Notes: a model not told the origin generated them from the sequence alone. Shown: positions 9,284-21,508, counted from the stretch's first letter. The stretch is DNA of 64,000 nt from Pythium myriotylum (GCA_023091665.1 JALJCQ010000033.1:1111446-1175445), one strand, 5' to 3'. Program-made: numbers and translations.

Positions 9284-12200
9284 CTAGGCTTCAGGCTGGT
9301 AGTCTGGGTTCTTACGAAGGATCACGACGCCTTCTAGGACGTTCGTCACCGGAAGATATTCGTCCGTCGCGAGCTCCGCTCGGTCCTTCACGTTCAGCAG
9401 GACGGGCGTAGTGTGCGTCTGGAACCCTGTGATTGACTTTGGCCGACCAGCTTGGCCAACGATATCAACCTAACCAAACAATCGACGCGTAAGCAATCGA
9501 TTCGCCCGAAGATTTTGTAGAGCTTTAGCAAACGTACCGCCTGACCGACTCGGACGGACACCGGGAGAGGCTGCAGATCCTCGTCCACTGTAATCAACAT
9601 ACGCGGCTGGATCGCCGTCGCAAGTGTGAAGAGGAGGTAGTGAGACGAGTCCAAAATCGTGCGCTCCATGTCAAGCGCGGCGTGCAACACGGTCAGAATG
9701 CCGGCAATGCCGACTCGGGAGAGAATAAGGCGGTCCGAATGGTATGGGTGTAGCGTCATCAAACCCTACGAGTTGACAACGAAATGAGTCAGTGAAACAC
9801 CCGACAGCGAACACGGCGATTTGATTGTGCTCGTACCTTGCCCATATGCAGCAGGCCCTGTGAAATACGGACAACGAAGAGTGGGTTCGCATCACGGCTG
9901 TAGAACTCGGAAAGCTGTCGGAGAAGACCGGCGACACGAGAGTTGTTGGTGCCTGCCGACACCAAACCAAGCGCCAAGATAGCACTCTGGGCAACGCCCG
10001 TGTCAGCGTCGTGTGTCAGACGCGAAAGCGTATCGATCAACGAGTACTCCGGGTTCGAGATGCTGAGCAACGCCAACGCGAGAGGGACCGCACGGCGAAC
10101 GCCCAACTCCCCGTACTGCAGCAAGTGGTCAAACGAACGCATCGCCATTTCACTCCCAACGCTTTCGCCCATAGCAATCAAAGCAATGCCAATCACGGCA
10201 ACGCTCTGGTGCTGGGAGGCTTGTGGGTCTTCAATGTGTTCTGCGCATGATCGAAGAAGCTGCTGGATCTTCAACACATTACCAGATCCAGCATACGCGC
10301 ACGTTTCAAGCGTCGTAACGAGGTACTTCGACATTCGGTGCTCGATGGTTTTCGCGGCTTCCAGCATAGCGTCAACACGTTCTTGGCGGCTACAATTCGA
10401 CAATACACATAGTTTAGTCACCTTTCACTGGGTAAACGCACCGAAAGCGCATCTTACCCCAGGTACAGCAGTCCAAGGCCTAGTGCAAGGAATCGACTGC
10501 ACGTCGAATCCAACTCCGTGTCCGAGCTCTCCATCAGTCGCTGCATGAGTACGCTTCCTGCCTCGTCGTCGCAAGTTCCTACTTCGACCATGCCTAGCGC
10601 AAGACCAGCGTACGCGACCTCCTGAATATCGGCATTGTCGTCCGCGTGGCTAACGACTGGGATCAGAAGCTCAGAGACATCTTCGCGAGCCGATCCGGCG
10701 TAGGCAATGCCAAGGCCAAGACACGAAGCACAACGAATGGAGCAATTGCCGGAGTCGATGTTCTCAGACAGAAGCGCGAGAGCAGGGTCAACCTCGTTTC
10801 GAACGCCGGCGCTCAGAACGCCAACGCCGAGAATCGCGCCAGCCTTGACGTACTCGTCGTCCGAGTAAAGGTACTTATCGATCTGGGTGAAGCCTTCGTC
10901 CACGTTCCAGAGCATGACGAAGCCAAGAGAGGCCGCCGCACTCATCATACCGTGCTTCTTGTTCTTGTACAGCCACGTACTGTTCTCCGGGGTGAGCAGC
11001 TTATCCGTTCCGTAACCAGCGTTGACAAACGCATTCACAAACGTCGACGCGAGGTTGTGACGAGCCGAGTCAGCTGGCTGGGCACCTGAATCGCGACTGC
11101 GAGAAAAGCTTGCGGTTTCAGACAGATGCGACTTGTAGATGTCCTCAGGAGTCTTCGCCTCCATGACGTCGAGATCGCGGGCGAGCGAAAGGAACTTGTC
11201 GCTGAGATCCACGTTTCCAATCAAATCGTTCACAGCAGAATCCTTCTCGTCCTCGAAGTTGAATCGCTGGCGACCGAGGATGTATCCGAGTTGTTTACGG
11301 ACGACAGCATCAGGGCACTTGTGGAAAATCTCCGTGACAAACTCGTCGCTTCCAAGACGAAGAGCGACTCGCAGCGCATCAGGATACTGGCCCACACGCA
11401 AGTAGATCTGGTACGCTGTGTTGAGGAGGTTCGCGAGATCGTCGGGGTCGGACATATAGTCCGCGCACGCGAGCAGGTACAAGCACACTCGCTGGTAGTT
11501 CTTCTCGTCGATGTCGCTGGACTCGAGCAGCTTACCCAGCTGCTGCACCTCGATGAGAATGTCAATCGCCTCCGGCTCGGCGTTGTGCTGCATGTGGAAT
11601 GGCACGATCGCGTCGACAATGGCCAAGAGATCTGCAACATTCGGCTGGATCGCTCCTTCGGCCGTGACGCGCGCAGTGTACTCCTCGCCGACCTCGCCGG
11701 CAAGCGAGCGCACGAACTCATGGCCCCACGAACCGAGTTCCGTGCTGTTGCCCAGCAACTTGAACTTGAGACTCTCGCGCGAGCCTTCTTTCGCCATTGT
11801 CATGGCAAGCACGGCGAGAATGTCGGCGAGCTCTGTCTTGGTGTCTCCCGCTGGAAACGTCTACAGAGCGCGTTGCATCAGACCAGAGCACCATACCCCG
11901 ACTCCACGAGCGGATGAGTACCTCAAACGCAGCCTTGAGCGGCGCGTAGGACGGACGCAGGAACTTGAGCGGCTTGGGCACCGACGTCATGGACGAGGTG
12001 GACGTGCGGATCTCGCGGCGCAGCACCTCGAGCGCGAGCTTCTTGACGCCGGCGTCCTCGTTGTCATCGCAGACGCGCGTGACCGCGAGCTCGAGGTCTT
12101 CCTTGAGCTGGCGGTCCTCCTCCGACTGCGGCAGACACGCAAACCTCCCATTAGCACTGCGCTCCGGGGCGCTCTCGCTCGCGCGCATCAGCTCACCAGC

Positions 12201-12313
12201 TCCTCTTCCTTGACGGGCTCGTCCGCGGGGCCCTTGGCGCCGCTCTTCTTCTCGTCCTTCTTCTTCTGCTCCGGGTCCTTGGACTGCACGCGGATGTCGG
12301 CCGCCTCCTTCAT
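9284..12313 (-). CDS. PSMD2: 26S proteasome regulatory subunit Rpn1 (PSMD2)
   Basis: Rpn1 is a base subunit of the 19S regulatory particle. It docks ubiquitin receptors and shuttle factors next to the ATPase ring. Exons 12197-12313, 11922-12125, 10458-11860, 9837-10389, 9538-9765 and 9284-9469 total 2691 nt and 896 residues, close to the roughly 900 of the family. The lysine-rich N-terminus is followed by [17 protein letters not shown], a family hallmark. Proteasome/cyclosome repeats are seen as [32 protein letters not shown] and [10 protein letters not shown]. The C-terminus has [20 protein letters not shown] and ends in [10 protein letters not shown]. All five introns are short GT-AG. The gene is co-oriented with Yif1 (270 bp apart) and divergent from the CEP78-like gene. 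Confidence 0.93.
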
Positions 12314-12570
12314 GGTGCTTCGCTTCGCCTCGCTTCCTTCACGTCTGCGGGGACCCCGATCCAAGAAGGGGAGCTACGCCGTCGACGGGGCGGGTTTCCG
12401 CCAATCATATTACAATTCAGATAGCTTTTCCACCAATCGAAGAGAGAAACGAAAGATCCAAAGATGCCGTTCCTCCGTGTGGGACACAACATGGGGGAGG
12501 TACTGGACGCCTCCTTATTAGAGACCTTCCACGGGAGCACGAAGCGTCGCGAACCCGCAGCACCAGCGCA

Positions 12571-14680
12571 ATGGCCATCTCCATCGAGCACTACAAGCGC
12601 CGGCTGCAGGTGCGCGCAGCGCAGGCCGGCAAGCGACCCGCAACACCGAAAGACCTCGCGTTCGACGGCAAGCAGAAGAAATACCTCGAGTTCTGTGTGG
12701 CCAAGACGCTGGACCCCGACCGGGAGCTGCTCGCGTCGCTCAAGTGCGTGGCCTCGGAGATCTGAGTCTGCCAAGTAGCTCACGCATGTCTCGTGCAGAA
12801 CGCGGTCTTTCGTTCTACGTCTCGATGCGTTTTCGCAGGAAGAGGTGAGTGTGGTGAGTCTGGTTGCCAATCCCTACCACGCTCATGAACCACGGTGATC
12901 CGCCAGCTTGCTCTGCACATGGAGTTTCTCCAGAAAACCACGGGGCTACGAAACCTCACGCTGTCACTTGGGGCGACACTACTGCAGCGTGGTAAGCCAC
13001 ACAGTGGTATTCGACGGTAGCCCATAATTTGCTCAAGTCGTCATGTTTCCACAGATGTGCGCAAAAAATTTGAACGGCTCGGTCTATCTAAGTCTCCAGC
13101 ATCCAAAGAGGAAGCCGCAGCAATGGTCGTCCGGTCAGTGGCCTTTTGGTATTTGTGGATTTTGGGGGGTTGAATTGAGCATAATTCAGGTCCATATGCG
13201 CGGCATGCGTCAAGAGCCCCAACCTCTCCACCCTGCAACTGCGAGGGATCTTCATCGCCGAGGCCCAGGCAACGCTTTTATCAAGGGTACGATTACGCCA
13301 GGATCAATAGACAAAGAACCAACTAACTTGTTCGATACTACAGGCCCTGTCAAAATGCAATAAGCTTGAGGTTTTGAGTCTAAGTGGTTGCTCTATTGGA
13401 GACAGAGGACTTGAAGGTGAGTCACACGCCACGTCTAAGGATAGCAGCGCGAACTTACCATTACACTTACAGCTCTTGCTCAGATAATCGGCAAACAACC
13501 TTGCCTTGGCTATATCAATTTGTCTCATTGCAAGCTTACTGCAAATGCCAAAGACCACGTCGCGAAGATAATAGCGGTATATTGGTACCCAACTATACTT
13601 AGCAATCTCTGTGCCTCACGCCGCGATGATTTACAGTTGCATGGCACCCGTCGTGATGAAGAGGCGTGGAGTGCTAGTCTACGTGGTGCTGCTCCACTGG
13701 CTGACTGCGCGCGGCCAACACTCTTGATGGACATAAGTAATAATCTACTCGGCGATACGAGTGTCGAGACTGTTTGTTCTGCACTATTCCACGACAAATG
13801 GGTACTAGGTAAGAGGGCCGTGATAGATGGTAGCGTTCGAAGGGGGCTGACACGTCGAACATGACTAATAGGGTTAAACATGGCACAAAACCAGATCACT
13901 CTGACAGGGTTATTTCGATTTCGCGAGACATTGGATCGGAGCAATTTCACGCTGGCTGTGCTGAAACTCGCAGAGGCGACGTTTACACCTGGTATGGAAA
14001 CGAACCAATGGTTTTTGACAGGTAGCCCATCTGATCAATTCCAATCTGATAGGTGAGGCATCCCTTATCCACAGTATCGAGGATCTCACGTCAGCGCGTA
14101 GATTACACCTTCAAGAGCGTGCCGCAGGAAGCAATAGCGAGCGCTTGTTCTTGTGTAACGTTTTGCTGGAGTGGGATGTTGATCAAAACATCATCCTCGG
14201 CCTATGTGCGACCTCCTCGGTCTCAAAAGGCAACCAAGAAACAGAGCCTGATGTCGATACCACGAATGTACTAGACAGATTTGCGGTTCGTCACTCAGAT
14301 CACATTCACACGGTGAGACGACGGATTTAATGGTGCTGCACTAGTTTCTGTTTTGTTTATTGCTGAATTTGTGCAGATTAAGTTCCTCGTGGATAAACTG
14401 AGCGCGATGGAAGCGGAGCTTGTCAAGAGCATCAAGCTGGCAGAGAAGTTGCATGTAAACTTAGCTTTGACCGCGCGAATACATCAAGCCACTTTCACCT
14501 CTGACAAAATATGTGAGCTTGTAGGAGGAAAATCATGAACTTCGTACAAAAGTTCGCTACATGGAACAAACCAACACTGAGCCAAAAGTGGAGGAGGATG
14601 CAATCATCAGCCAACTCGAGAAGTCAATCGCTTTACTGGCAAATCAAGTCGAACGCCTCGAAGAAGAGCGAAAAGCATGA
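12571..14680 (+). CDS. CEP78: CEP78-like centriolar leucine-rich-repeat protein
   Basis: CEP78 is a centriole and basal-body protein with N-terminal leucine-rich repeats and a C-terminal coiled coil. I rebuilt twelve exons: 12571-12743, 12799-12844, 12907-12991, 13055-13133, 13190-13286, 13344-13416, 13473-13576, 13637-13808, 13872-13991, 14053-14312, 14377-14454 and 14525-14680. They total 1443 nt, 480 residues, all in phase. Repeats include LSTLQLRGI, LEVLSLSGCSIGDRGLE and LGYINLSHCKLT. The stretch HVAKIIA, then RRDEEAWSASLR, matches my memory of the animal CEP78 segment with HMAKIL and EETWAESL. The last two exons are a charged coiled coil (QLEKSIALLANQVERLEEER). The intron at 13577-13636 is 60 nt without a stop, so unspliced reading also stays open. 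The protein is shorter than human CEP78. The first two exons are the least sure. Confidence 0.75.
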
Positions 14681-15175
14681 AGAACATAGCACGACGAAAG
14701 TTTCAACCAGAGCGTGGGCTTCGAAGATATAATCATCTGCACGAACCATACAGAAGTCCCGTGGTGTATGAGCATCGAGGAAGAATTCCTTTGCGTGCTG
14801 CATCAAGCGTGGTATATAAAGCTGAAGATAATATGTAGCGGACGAAAAGAAACTGGACCACTGTTGCTTGTGCTGAAAATGTATCACCCTCGGAAACCAC
14901 TGGGTAAGGCATGGTGAAAATCAGTCTTGACCGGAATCTAATAAGAGATGTTGTGAGATAACAGTCACACGGACCCTCATTTTGAAAAATTTCCAGAACC
15001 TTGAATTTTGAAAATTGCATTTGAGGCCAGGGCGGGAAGAACGACGGGGGTTGGTCAGGAGTCTGTGTCGACGCGAGGCCAAAAGATTGCGCGGTAACAC
15101 CTGCAAACAAAGCAGCTTAAGGAAAGCAAAGGTGGACGTGCCCGAGCGTGCTCAATTCTAACGAGAGGCGAGAGG
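14681..15175. other. Intergenic region after the CEP78-like gene
   Basis: About 495 bp with lower GC than the genes to the left. No gene or repeat was recognised. This is where the conserved gene block ends. Confidence 0.4.
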
Positions 15176-15340
15176 ATGTCCAGCGAGCGCGCCAACTGGA
15201 CGGAGGTGGACCTCAAGGTTCTCCTTGACACATTTGGAGAAGCGCAACAATCCAGCAGCTCGAGCGCGAGCACCAGCATCATTTCATCCTGGCTTTCGCT
15301 CATCTTTCCTTGGTTGAAGTTTCGAGTCGAGCAAAGCTAG
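15176..15340 (+). CDS. Short SANT/Myb-like N-terminal ORF, probably a fragment
   Basis: A 54-residue frame starts MSSERANWTEVDLKVLLDTF and then runs into a serine-rich stretch before a stop. The tryptophan-centred start resembles the first helix of Myb/SANT-like domains found in transposon-associated proteins. The rest of such a domain is absent, so this is either a truncated gene or the first exon of a gene I cannot follow. Assignment is weak. Confidence 0.25.
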   Translation: MSSERANWTEVDLKVLLDTFGEAQQSSSSSASTSIISSWLSLIFPWLKFRVEQS

Positions 15341-15989
15341 ATTGGTCACTATAACGAGAGATTTCACCTTGCTTTAAAGTCCACACAATAGGAACATCTT
15401 CATTATGGAACCGAACACGATTTTTAGGACATTCAATTTTGGGAACATGATTTTCGAAACTTGGAATCAGAAAATGTTCACTTGGGGCAAATGAAGCGTC
15501 ACCCGAACACAGATTAAATTTCCCGGAGCGTAATTTACTTCCCCACCGTGGCCCTGAAAACAGATAAACTATAAAACGACACTGCAAAAATCGCTCCGAT
15601 CCTGCAAACATGCGCACGTTTCCAGTGCGAAAGCCGATTTTGCAGTGTCGGGGATTCTCAGATATTCTCAGCAATTATCAGATATCATCAGTGCGTTCGC
15701 CATTTCAAGTTTTCCCCTTCAAGATCGGCACGGCGCGCACGCATCGCTCCGAACAGGTTCGTACCTGCAACTGCGAGAAGCGGTCTACGCTCCACTCCAC
15801 TCCCTCTCTTGCCCTGCTCATCTGCCGCGCTTGTGCTCTGCTCGTTGTAGTCCTTTTCGCTCATTCAAACAACTCGATTCGAACAACTCGTTTTCAGTGG
15901 CATTTTTAAGTGTCCCGGTGGGGGAACGCTCCATAAATTCTCAAGAACGCCATATCTTTCACGGTAAATCAGGTTTTTCAGGGGCATTT
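15341..15989. other. AT-richer repeat-like stretch with a hairpin
   Basis: No gene was recognised. An inverted repeat pairs GACACTGCAAAAATCG (15578-15593) with CGATTTTGCAGTGTC (15635-15649), one base longer on the left arm, around a loop of about 40 bp. The stretch could be a degenerate miniature element. Confidence 0.35.
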
Positions 15990-16406
15990 TTACAGTGACG
16001 GGTGGAGATGCTCTGAACCGCGAGTACAACGGAAAAGCGTGGGAGGAGGACGGCGCGTGTGCAGTGTCTCGATGCCCTCCGAGAGCGCTCGACTCAGCCG
16101 AGAGAGTCGATGACCACCAATGCCGAAAATTGCACGAATTTGCGCGTGAGGCACTCGCTGCCTTAGTAGACTAATGATCATTCCGTCGCCTTCGTCGTGC
16201 TCGGTTCCTCCCCACTCTGTTGCCAGATTCTCCCAGGCACTCCGTAGCTCGAGAACAGTTTCGTCGCCGAGGCGGGCACGCGCACGATCCATGGCGGACG
16301 GTGGTGCAGCACTTGTCTGCTGTCGTCGTGGGACCGTTTGCGCTGATCCCCCTTGCCCACCCACGCGTCGCCCATGAGCTTCAATCGCTTCCCGTGCACC
16401 GCTCAT
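15990..16406 (-). CDS. Hypothetical 138-residue protein with helix-turn-helix-like segment
   Basis: From the ATG at 16406 the frame encodes MSGAREAIEAHGRR and, further on, IISLLRQRVPHAQIRAIFGI followed by a short basic helix, which looks like a helix-turn-helix used in DNA binding. I do not recognise a named family. Its position at the edge of the transposon-rich region suggests a piece of a mobile element. The C-terminal end is arginine- and proline-rich and may not be natural. An in-frame ATG at 16490 gives a longer, less likely start. Confidence 0.35.
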   Translation of the reverse strand: MSGAREAIEAHGRRVGGQGGSAQTVPRRQQTSAAPPSAMDRARARLGDETVLELRSAWENLATEWGGTEHDEGDGMIISLLRQRVPHAQIRAIFGIGGHRLSRLSRALSEGIETLHTRRPPPTLFRCTRGSEHLHPSL

Positions 16407-16824
16407 AATGCCGCACACAAAGGAATTGGAATGCAGAGCGAACGACATCCAGCAGCAGCACATAAGGGAAGGTTCTAATAATATCGGCATTTTTTACAAA
16501 AAAAAAGAAGTCGCCCGAGTTCAGGGGTCTCACGGCTGGGGTGACCCGGGTCACCGCCAACTGCTTCAAATCTCCAAATCGGCTGATTCGAAATGGAACA
16601 GATGAATATCGAGGGATGTTTTGATGTGTCCTACGCTGTGCAATCCAGAGTGCAGGACATGAGTGAATACATCCTGCGTAATTACACATTATTTACGAAC
16701 GACGAAATTCGATTAGGTACGATCTGGCACTTGAATATTGGCGGGAAGTCGAATGAATGGTTGCACGTCACCCCACTCTTTCGCGCCATCTCATTCCACT
16801 CGTCTCATTTCCATTCTCTCAGCT

Positions 16825-18865
16825 ATGGACGTGAGTCTCATTCCATACGACGAAGCTGAAGTCGACAGTGACGCGGAGAGCGTCGTTGTGGGTCGCCGCG
16901 TTTTGGAAGAGTGGTGTCCACGCGGTGGAAAAATCTGGCAATAGTAAGTCCGGCATCCCCGTTTTGCTCAAGCGGGAAGTGGATGCAATCCTGGGTGGCG
17001 GGGCAGGACCAAGGAAGTGCCGACGCCTCCTAACTGAGACGCACAACAAGAACCCCAGAATGTGTCTGCCATGCTCGAGTGGACTAGCGGCAAGATGTTG
17101 AGTGGTCGGGACGAATTTTTTGGGCGACAGGGGGCCGACGATTTCGATCCCAGTGTCCGTGATCTGCTGGATGACTTGCTCGTTCTCCGCGTCTTCGAGC
17201 ACGACGTGGGCAACACAGGCGATAAGTCGTTCGGCATTGTCTTCTCCAGTCGCCGTCAGCTGATGAACTTGCCCAAGGCTGTTGAGGGGCAGACTGGTGT
17301 TGTTCCCGCTGAGACCCTGGATGCTCTCAGCAGTGCGGTTCTCGGGGCTACTGATGGAACGTTCAAGATTCACCGCGACGGATGGACGGTCGTCAATTTT
17401 GGCACGTACGCGACCAAGATTGTTCGTGGTGCGTATGTGAAACACTGCGTGTCGTGGACTTTCATGTTCGTCCGGACTGAACACGAGGCGGCCTACAAGG
17501 AATTGTTCTCGACAACCAAAGCCCAATCATTGTTCGGCATCGATTTGGTTCTCCGCTTGGGAGCTTGGACCACTCGTGGTACATCGCGAACGCATTTACC
17601 TCTGTTTGGTCGGATATTATGCTCCTCAACGGCTGGCCGCACCTAGTGCGAAAGAGCAAGGAGAAGGCGGCGCTCCTCCGCGACAGGAAGTGTGATTTAC
17701 CCGCACCTCAAGTGGCTTCACGATGCGCGCACTGAAGACCAGTTCAAGGCACTGGTTGAGCTTTTTGTCTCGAAGTGGAAGGATGACGGTGAGAATGACT
17801 ATGCCGCGTGGTTTGGAGAGGTATACGTGGCAGCACCATGGAGTTCGTGGTATGGAGTTGTTGCGGGAGATGTGGCTGGTGTTCTTCCGTCGCAGAACCC
17901 TCTAGAATCCTTCCATCGTGTGATCAAGAAGACCGCGGCTGATACGCTTCGAGCCAACCGACTGTCCTCAATGTTACCCTCCCCAACATTCTACGTGTCG
18001 CTGTCATGGGTGGAGACGTTGATGCCTTTCGCCACTACGCTGAAGGTATGGTTGGATTTTTTTCGTTTTGATGATGGCTCGTTTCTAAGTGTGCAGTTTG
18101 TATAGGCCCAATCCCGACCGATCTGTTTGTCCGCGCCAGAGTGCTCCTCGCGGACAAACAGAACTACATGCGCCTTCGACGCCCGCACTCACGCGACGTT
18201 CGCTCGGTTGTGTTCAACGCACACGACTTTGTTGCTTGTGCGATCAAGCCCCGCAGCGGTCTTGCCGTTACAGCAGCGCGAGTGAAGCACCACACTGCCT
18301 CTCTGAACGGCAAGCTGGTTGTTGGTAAGGCTCCTACGGACGCACCGCTGATGTATATGTCGCTCAACGTGGTGAAGATCCTCGACGGAGCGCATGAGGC
18401 ACTCAACCACGAGCCGATTTGGACCAGCGAAAAGGTATGCGTGCTGACTTGTGCATTGCAGTTGTCGCAAATTCATGAAATTTCTGATCAAGTTCCATTC
18501 AATAGATCGAGACAGTTCGACGCGGCTACACAGGCGACTGTCTGACGCATCGCCAAAGACGGTGGATCTGCGAGCACATCGTTGCTACGCTCTCCCTCCA
18601 GGGGAAAATCAGTCTTGACGGTGCCCTGCGTGCGATTCCTGCTCGACGCCCATCGGGCCGTCCACGCAAACCGCGTGGGGCCCTCGTGCGCGACACGACG
18701 GATGACTACTTCTTCAGCGCGAAGAATCTCACGCGTCTCTTCGCCAGATCGCCTGCGAGCTGTATGCACTGGGCGATCATGAAAGAGTTCGACTTCGTTG
18801 ACGACGGTGTTGTGACGAAGGAGTACCAGGCCGGCCGAGTCGTTGGCTGGCAAAAAAAACACTGA
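16825..18865 (+). pseudogene. Degenerate MULE-like (Mutator) transposase with SWIM-type zinc finger
   Basis: The start reads MDVSLIPYDEAEVDSDAE. Similarity to the Mutator-like transposase core follows: GATDGTFKIHRDGWTVVNFG (17347 on), the YIANAFTSVW and LLNGWPHLVRKSKEK segments, then SQNPLESFHRVIKK. The C-terminal part has CEHIVATLSLQGK, the end of a SWIM-type CxCxnCxH finger, and an AT-hook-like GRPRKPRG. Reading frame changes near 17545-17560 and again near 17690 break the ORF. Two plausible GT-AG introns lie near 18046-18109 and 18436-18506. The frame is also unclear before 17062. No terminal inverted repeats were found by eye. The domain order supports MULE, but the exact subfamily is unknown. 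Confidence 0.6.
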
Positions 18866-19485
18866 ACGCTACGCGTAGTCGGTGCGTTTGACTGAGGGTG
18901 ACGTCCAAGCCATCGAGTGTGAGGAGGTGTGCTACGCAATCGCGCTTAGTTACTCTCTCGGTCTGAGTGTTACTGGTCTTCGTGAGTGAGTTCACGGAGC
19001 ATTCCGAGTTGCAGCTGCATCTCCATCCTGCATACACTAGTCACGTACTCGATAATCCACCTTGGTACTTGATTTTCATACAGTCTAGAATTCGTACTCG
19101 AATGTCATCCGAAATGCCTCTGTACTTGCCGTTCAACCCCTTTGTACTCGCCACTAATCTTTTCTCCAGTCACACAGACTGTAAGTTTTGATACCGAGTA
19201 GTCAATAGTTACTACATTTTGGTGTGGACAGGTTCATAAAAAGTCACGATTCCTTCTTTAGGGGATTCGATTTTGTCCAAAGTTTCTGCGCATTTGTGGT
19301 GATGCCCTAGAAATCACAGCATCAAGTCCATGATGGACTCGTGGGTTCAAATCTGTCACGTATTCATGTTTTCCAAAAACATGATTCGTGGAATTTCTGA
19401 ATTCCGATTGACCAGGTTCTGACCAATCAGAATGGTGGCATGTAACAGCGTTTTCGACGACCAGAGATCAGGGTTTGGACACCAG
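18866..19485. other. Non-coding stretch between MULE and Tc1-like relics
   Basis: About 620 bp, AT-rich towards the right. No gene or clear repeat was seen. Confidence 0.35.
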
Positions 19486-20943
19486 TTCCAAACCAATTTC
19501 GGATTTCTCAACATCAAAACAAGAACAGTCAAAACCAAAATAAGCGAACCTGTATTTTTTGAATATCTCATGTATTGATATTTCTGCGAAAAATTATGCG
19601 ACAACCTGGATATCCTGGAGTTCGAGTGCTGGTGCGTGGAAGCGGAGAGTATGCGCTACCTCACACTCACAGAGGTCGCGCCTGATCTTTATCGACAAGC
19701 AGTGAGTCACGGCCTGGTGGAGCCAACGCTGCCGATGAGTTTTCTTGTAGGTACCGGCTGGAACGCGAATAATATCGCGGCAATGGGCGCCCAAGAACGC
19801 TTTTACCTCCGACTTGAAAACCGAAAAGATTTTCTCGATGGGGTTTAGCATCGGTGAATACGGCGACAAAGGTAAGAGCTCCACCCCATGAACTCTGGAG
19901 CTCTCAAGATTTTGCGGACGCCGTTGTGGATAGAGGCGTTGTCGCACACGATGACAATGTCGAAAAGGGATACACCACCGTAGAGTAGTTTCGTAAGCAA
20001 GTCCCTGACGAACGCATCGATCACAGGTGCGTCGTTTGTCCCCCAACGTAGCTCGTAGTGTTCGAGACCAAACGCTGAAATACACGCGGATGACTTGGAG
20101 GCTTTGGCCGCGAGCTTCAGGCTGAATCACCACCGCGCGCTCTCCCTTGCGGCTCCAGTTGAAATTGCGGTGGTGGAGAAGGTTAAAATTCGTCTCATCA
20201 AAGTATAAGATGCGCTTGTGCTGAGCCTGTAGCTCCATGATCCTGAGAACTTACGGCGGAGCTCTTTGACCCGATCGGTATTCATTTCGCTCGGTTCGGC
20301 GTGAGTTTTCTTGTACGTAAACGCGGATGCCTCAAGCGCGTTTCGAACCGTTTGTTGGCAGACACGAACGCCAAATTTTGTCTCGAGTATATCCATCATA
20401 TCGGCGAGTGTTAGTAGGCAGTTATTCTCCAATACAGATACCAAGTAGTAAACGTGGTGGGGGTGAATCTTCCGGCGACGATCCCCACCGCGATCAAAAA
20501 GCACAGGGACCCACGTGCCGAGCGATCGTGCGCGGTTGATCCAGCCCCACGCAGTCGAGCACGGGACACCGCAACGATTAGCGACGAGTTGCCAGTTGCC
20601 GCCGTCTCTAGCGGTTTCGGTCACGCCCTGGCGGATCTGTCGAGGGGTAAGATGCCATCGATACCCTCGCGGCCACGCGAATTCGTGAGTGTTCTCCTCT
20701 GCTCCCGCATGATGATTTCGGGGGAGGCTGTGGAAAGGAATGCGCTTTGTGGTTGAGAAACGCGAGCGCTCGTCCGCGGCGTCTGCTCAGGGGGTTCGGT
20801 CACTTTTGGTGGGACGAGAGTGAAGCCCGCCAACAAATCTTTTCTAAAACGATTGACTCGTGATTATTCGTTTGAACAGGTTCTCTTGTTTTGGTTTTGG
20901 CTGTTCTTGTTTTGATGTTGAGAAATCCGAAATTGGTTTGGAA
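19486..20943. mobile_element. Tc1/mariner-like element with about 67-bp terminal inverted repeats
   Basis: The left arm (19486-19552, starting TTCCAAACCAATTTCGGATT) reappears inverted at 20877-20943 with only a few differences. Weaker similarity continues several bases outward (ACACCA on both sides), so the true ends may lie near 19479 and 20950. The arms enclose a single broken transposase on the minus strand. The total length of about 1.46 kb fits a Tc1-type element. Confidence 0.7.
19594..20624 (-). pseudogene. Tc1/mariner-like DDE transposase, frameshifted
   Basis: The N-terminal part has a helix-turn-helix DNA-binding region (NWQLVANRCGVPCSTAWGWI) and a second helical region with FGVRVCQQTVRNALEA. 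The catalytic part supplies the first aspartate in ILYFDETNF, the second in IVCDNASIHNG and the glutamate in SPYSPMLNPIEKIF. The three parts lie in different frames: changes occur near 20240, near 20060 and again near 19880. All catalytic acids survive at the sequence level, but no continuous ORF exists, so this copy is dead. The element orientation and its inverted repeats agree with an autonomous ancestor. Confidence 0.7.
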
Positions 20944-20949
20944 ATGGTG

Positions 20950-21508
20950 TAGAGAGATTTCTAAAACCAAAATCCGCACCCGTTCCCGCACACGGGATAA
21001 ACCCTTCTAAATCGATGCGTGTGCGGAATGGCACCCGCAGATTTGTGCAAATGTGCGGATTGCATCCGTATAACGTGCCAACCTTCGAGCACGAGAGTTT
21101 CGATGTGAAAAAGGCCCAGAACCGCTTCTGTTCGGTGTTGGAGAAGCATACAGACGACGACAAAGCGTAGCGAGGCTGTCGGGTACGTCCGAAGAGTACA
21201 AGGAGAAACGAGACCACCTCTCCGCTCTCGTTTGTACCACAGGGGCCGCAAAGACCGAACAAGGGATAAAAAAGAAAGAGGACGACATTGCTGCCGGCGC
21301 AAGGCCAGAGACACTGTATCGTAGCGTCTCGGTAAGCTTGGCCCTGAGGGCGAACGCAAGACTCCGTTCCAGCCATCTTGCCGATTGCTTTGTGTGGCTT
21401 AGGTGGGGTGCGGATTCGACGTTTGAACCAAAATCCAAAAATGGATTATCCGTACCCGCATCCAGATGGTGCGGGTACGCGTGCGGAATTTTTCCTGAAA
21501 CCTCTCTA
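20950..21508. mobile_element. Short element with TAGAGAG inverted ends
   Basis: The left end (20950 on) begins TAGAGAGATTTC and continues with CCGCAC and CCCGCAC blocks. The right end, read on the minus strand from 21508, begins TAGAGAGGTTTC and has the same blocks. The 559-bp interior has several GTGCGG-containing repeats and no convincing gene. The ends resemble hAT-type termini, but I found no matching 8-bp target duplication. The element starts 7 bp after the Tc1-like right repeat. Confidence 0.5.

Noticed and set aside
11126..11917. 263-residue plus-strand frame opposite Rpn1
   Set aside because: It is the antisense of strongly conserved Rpn1 coding sequence, with no family motif of its own.
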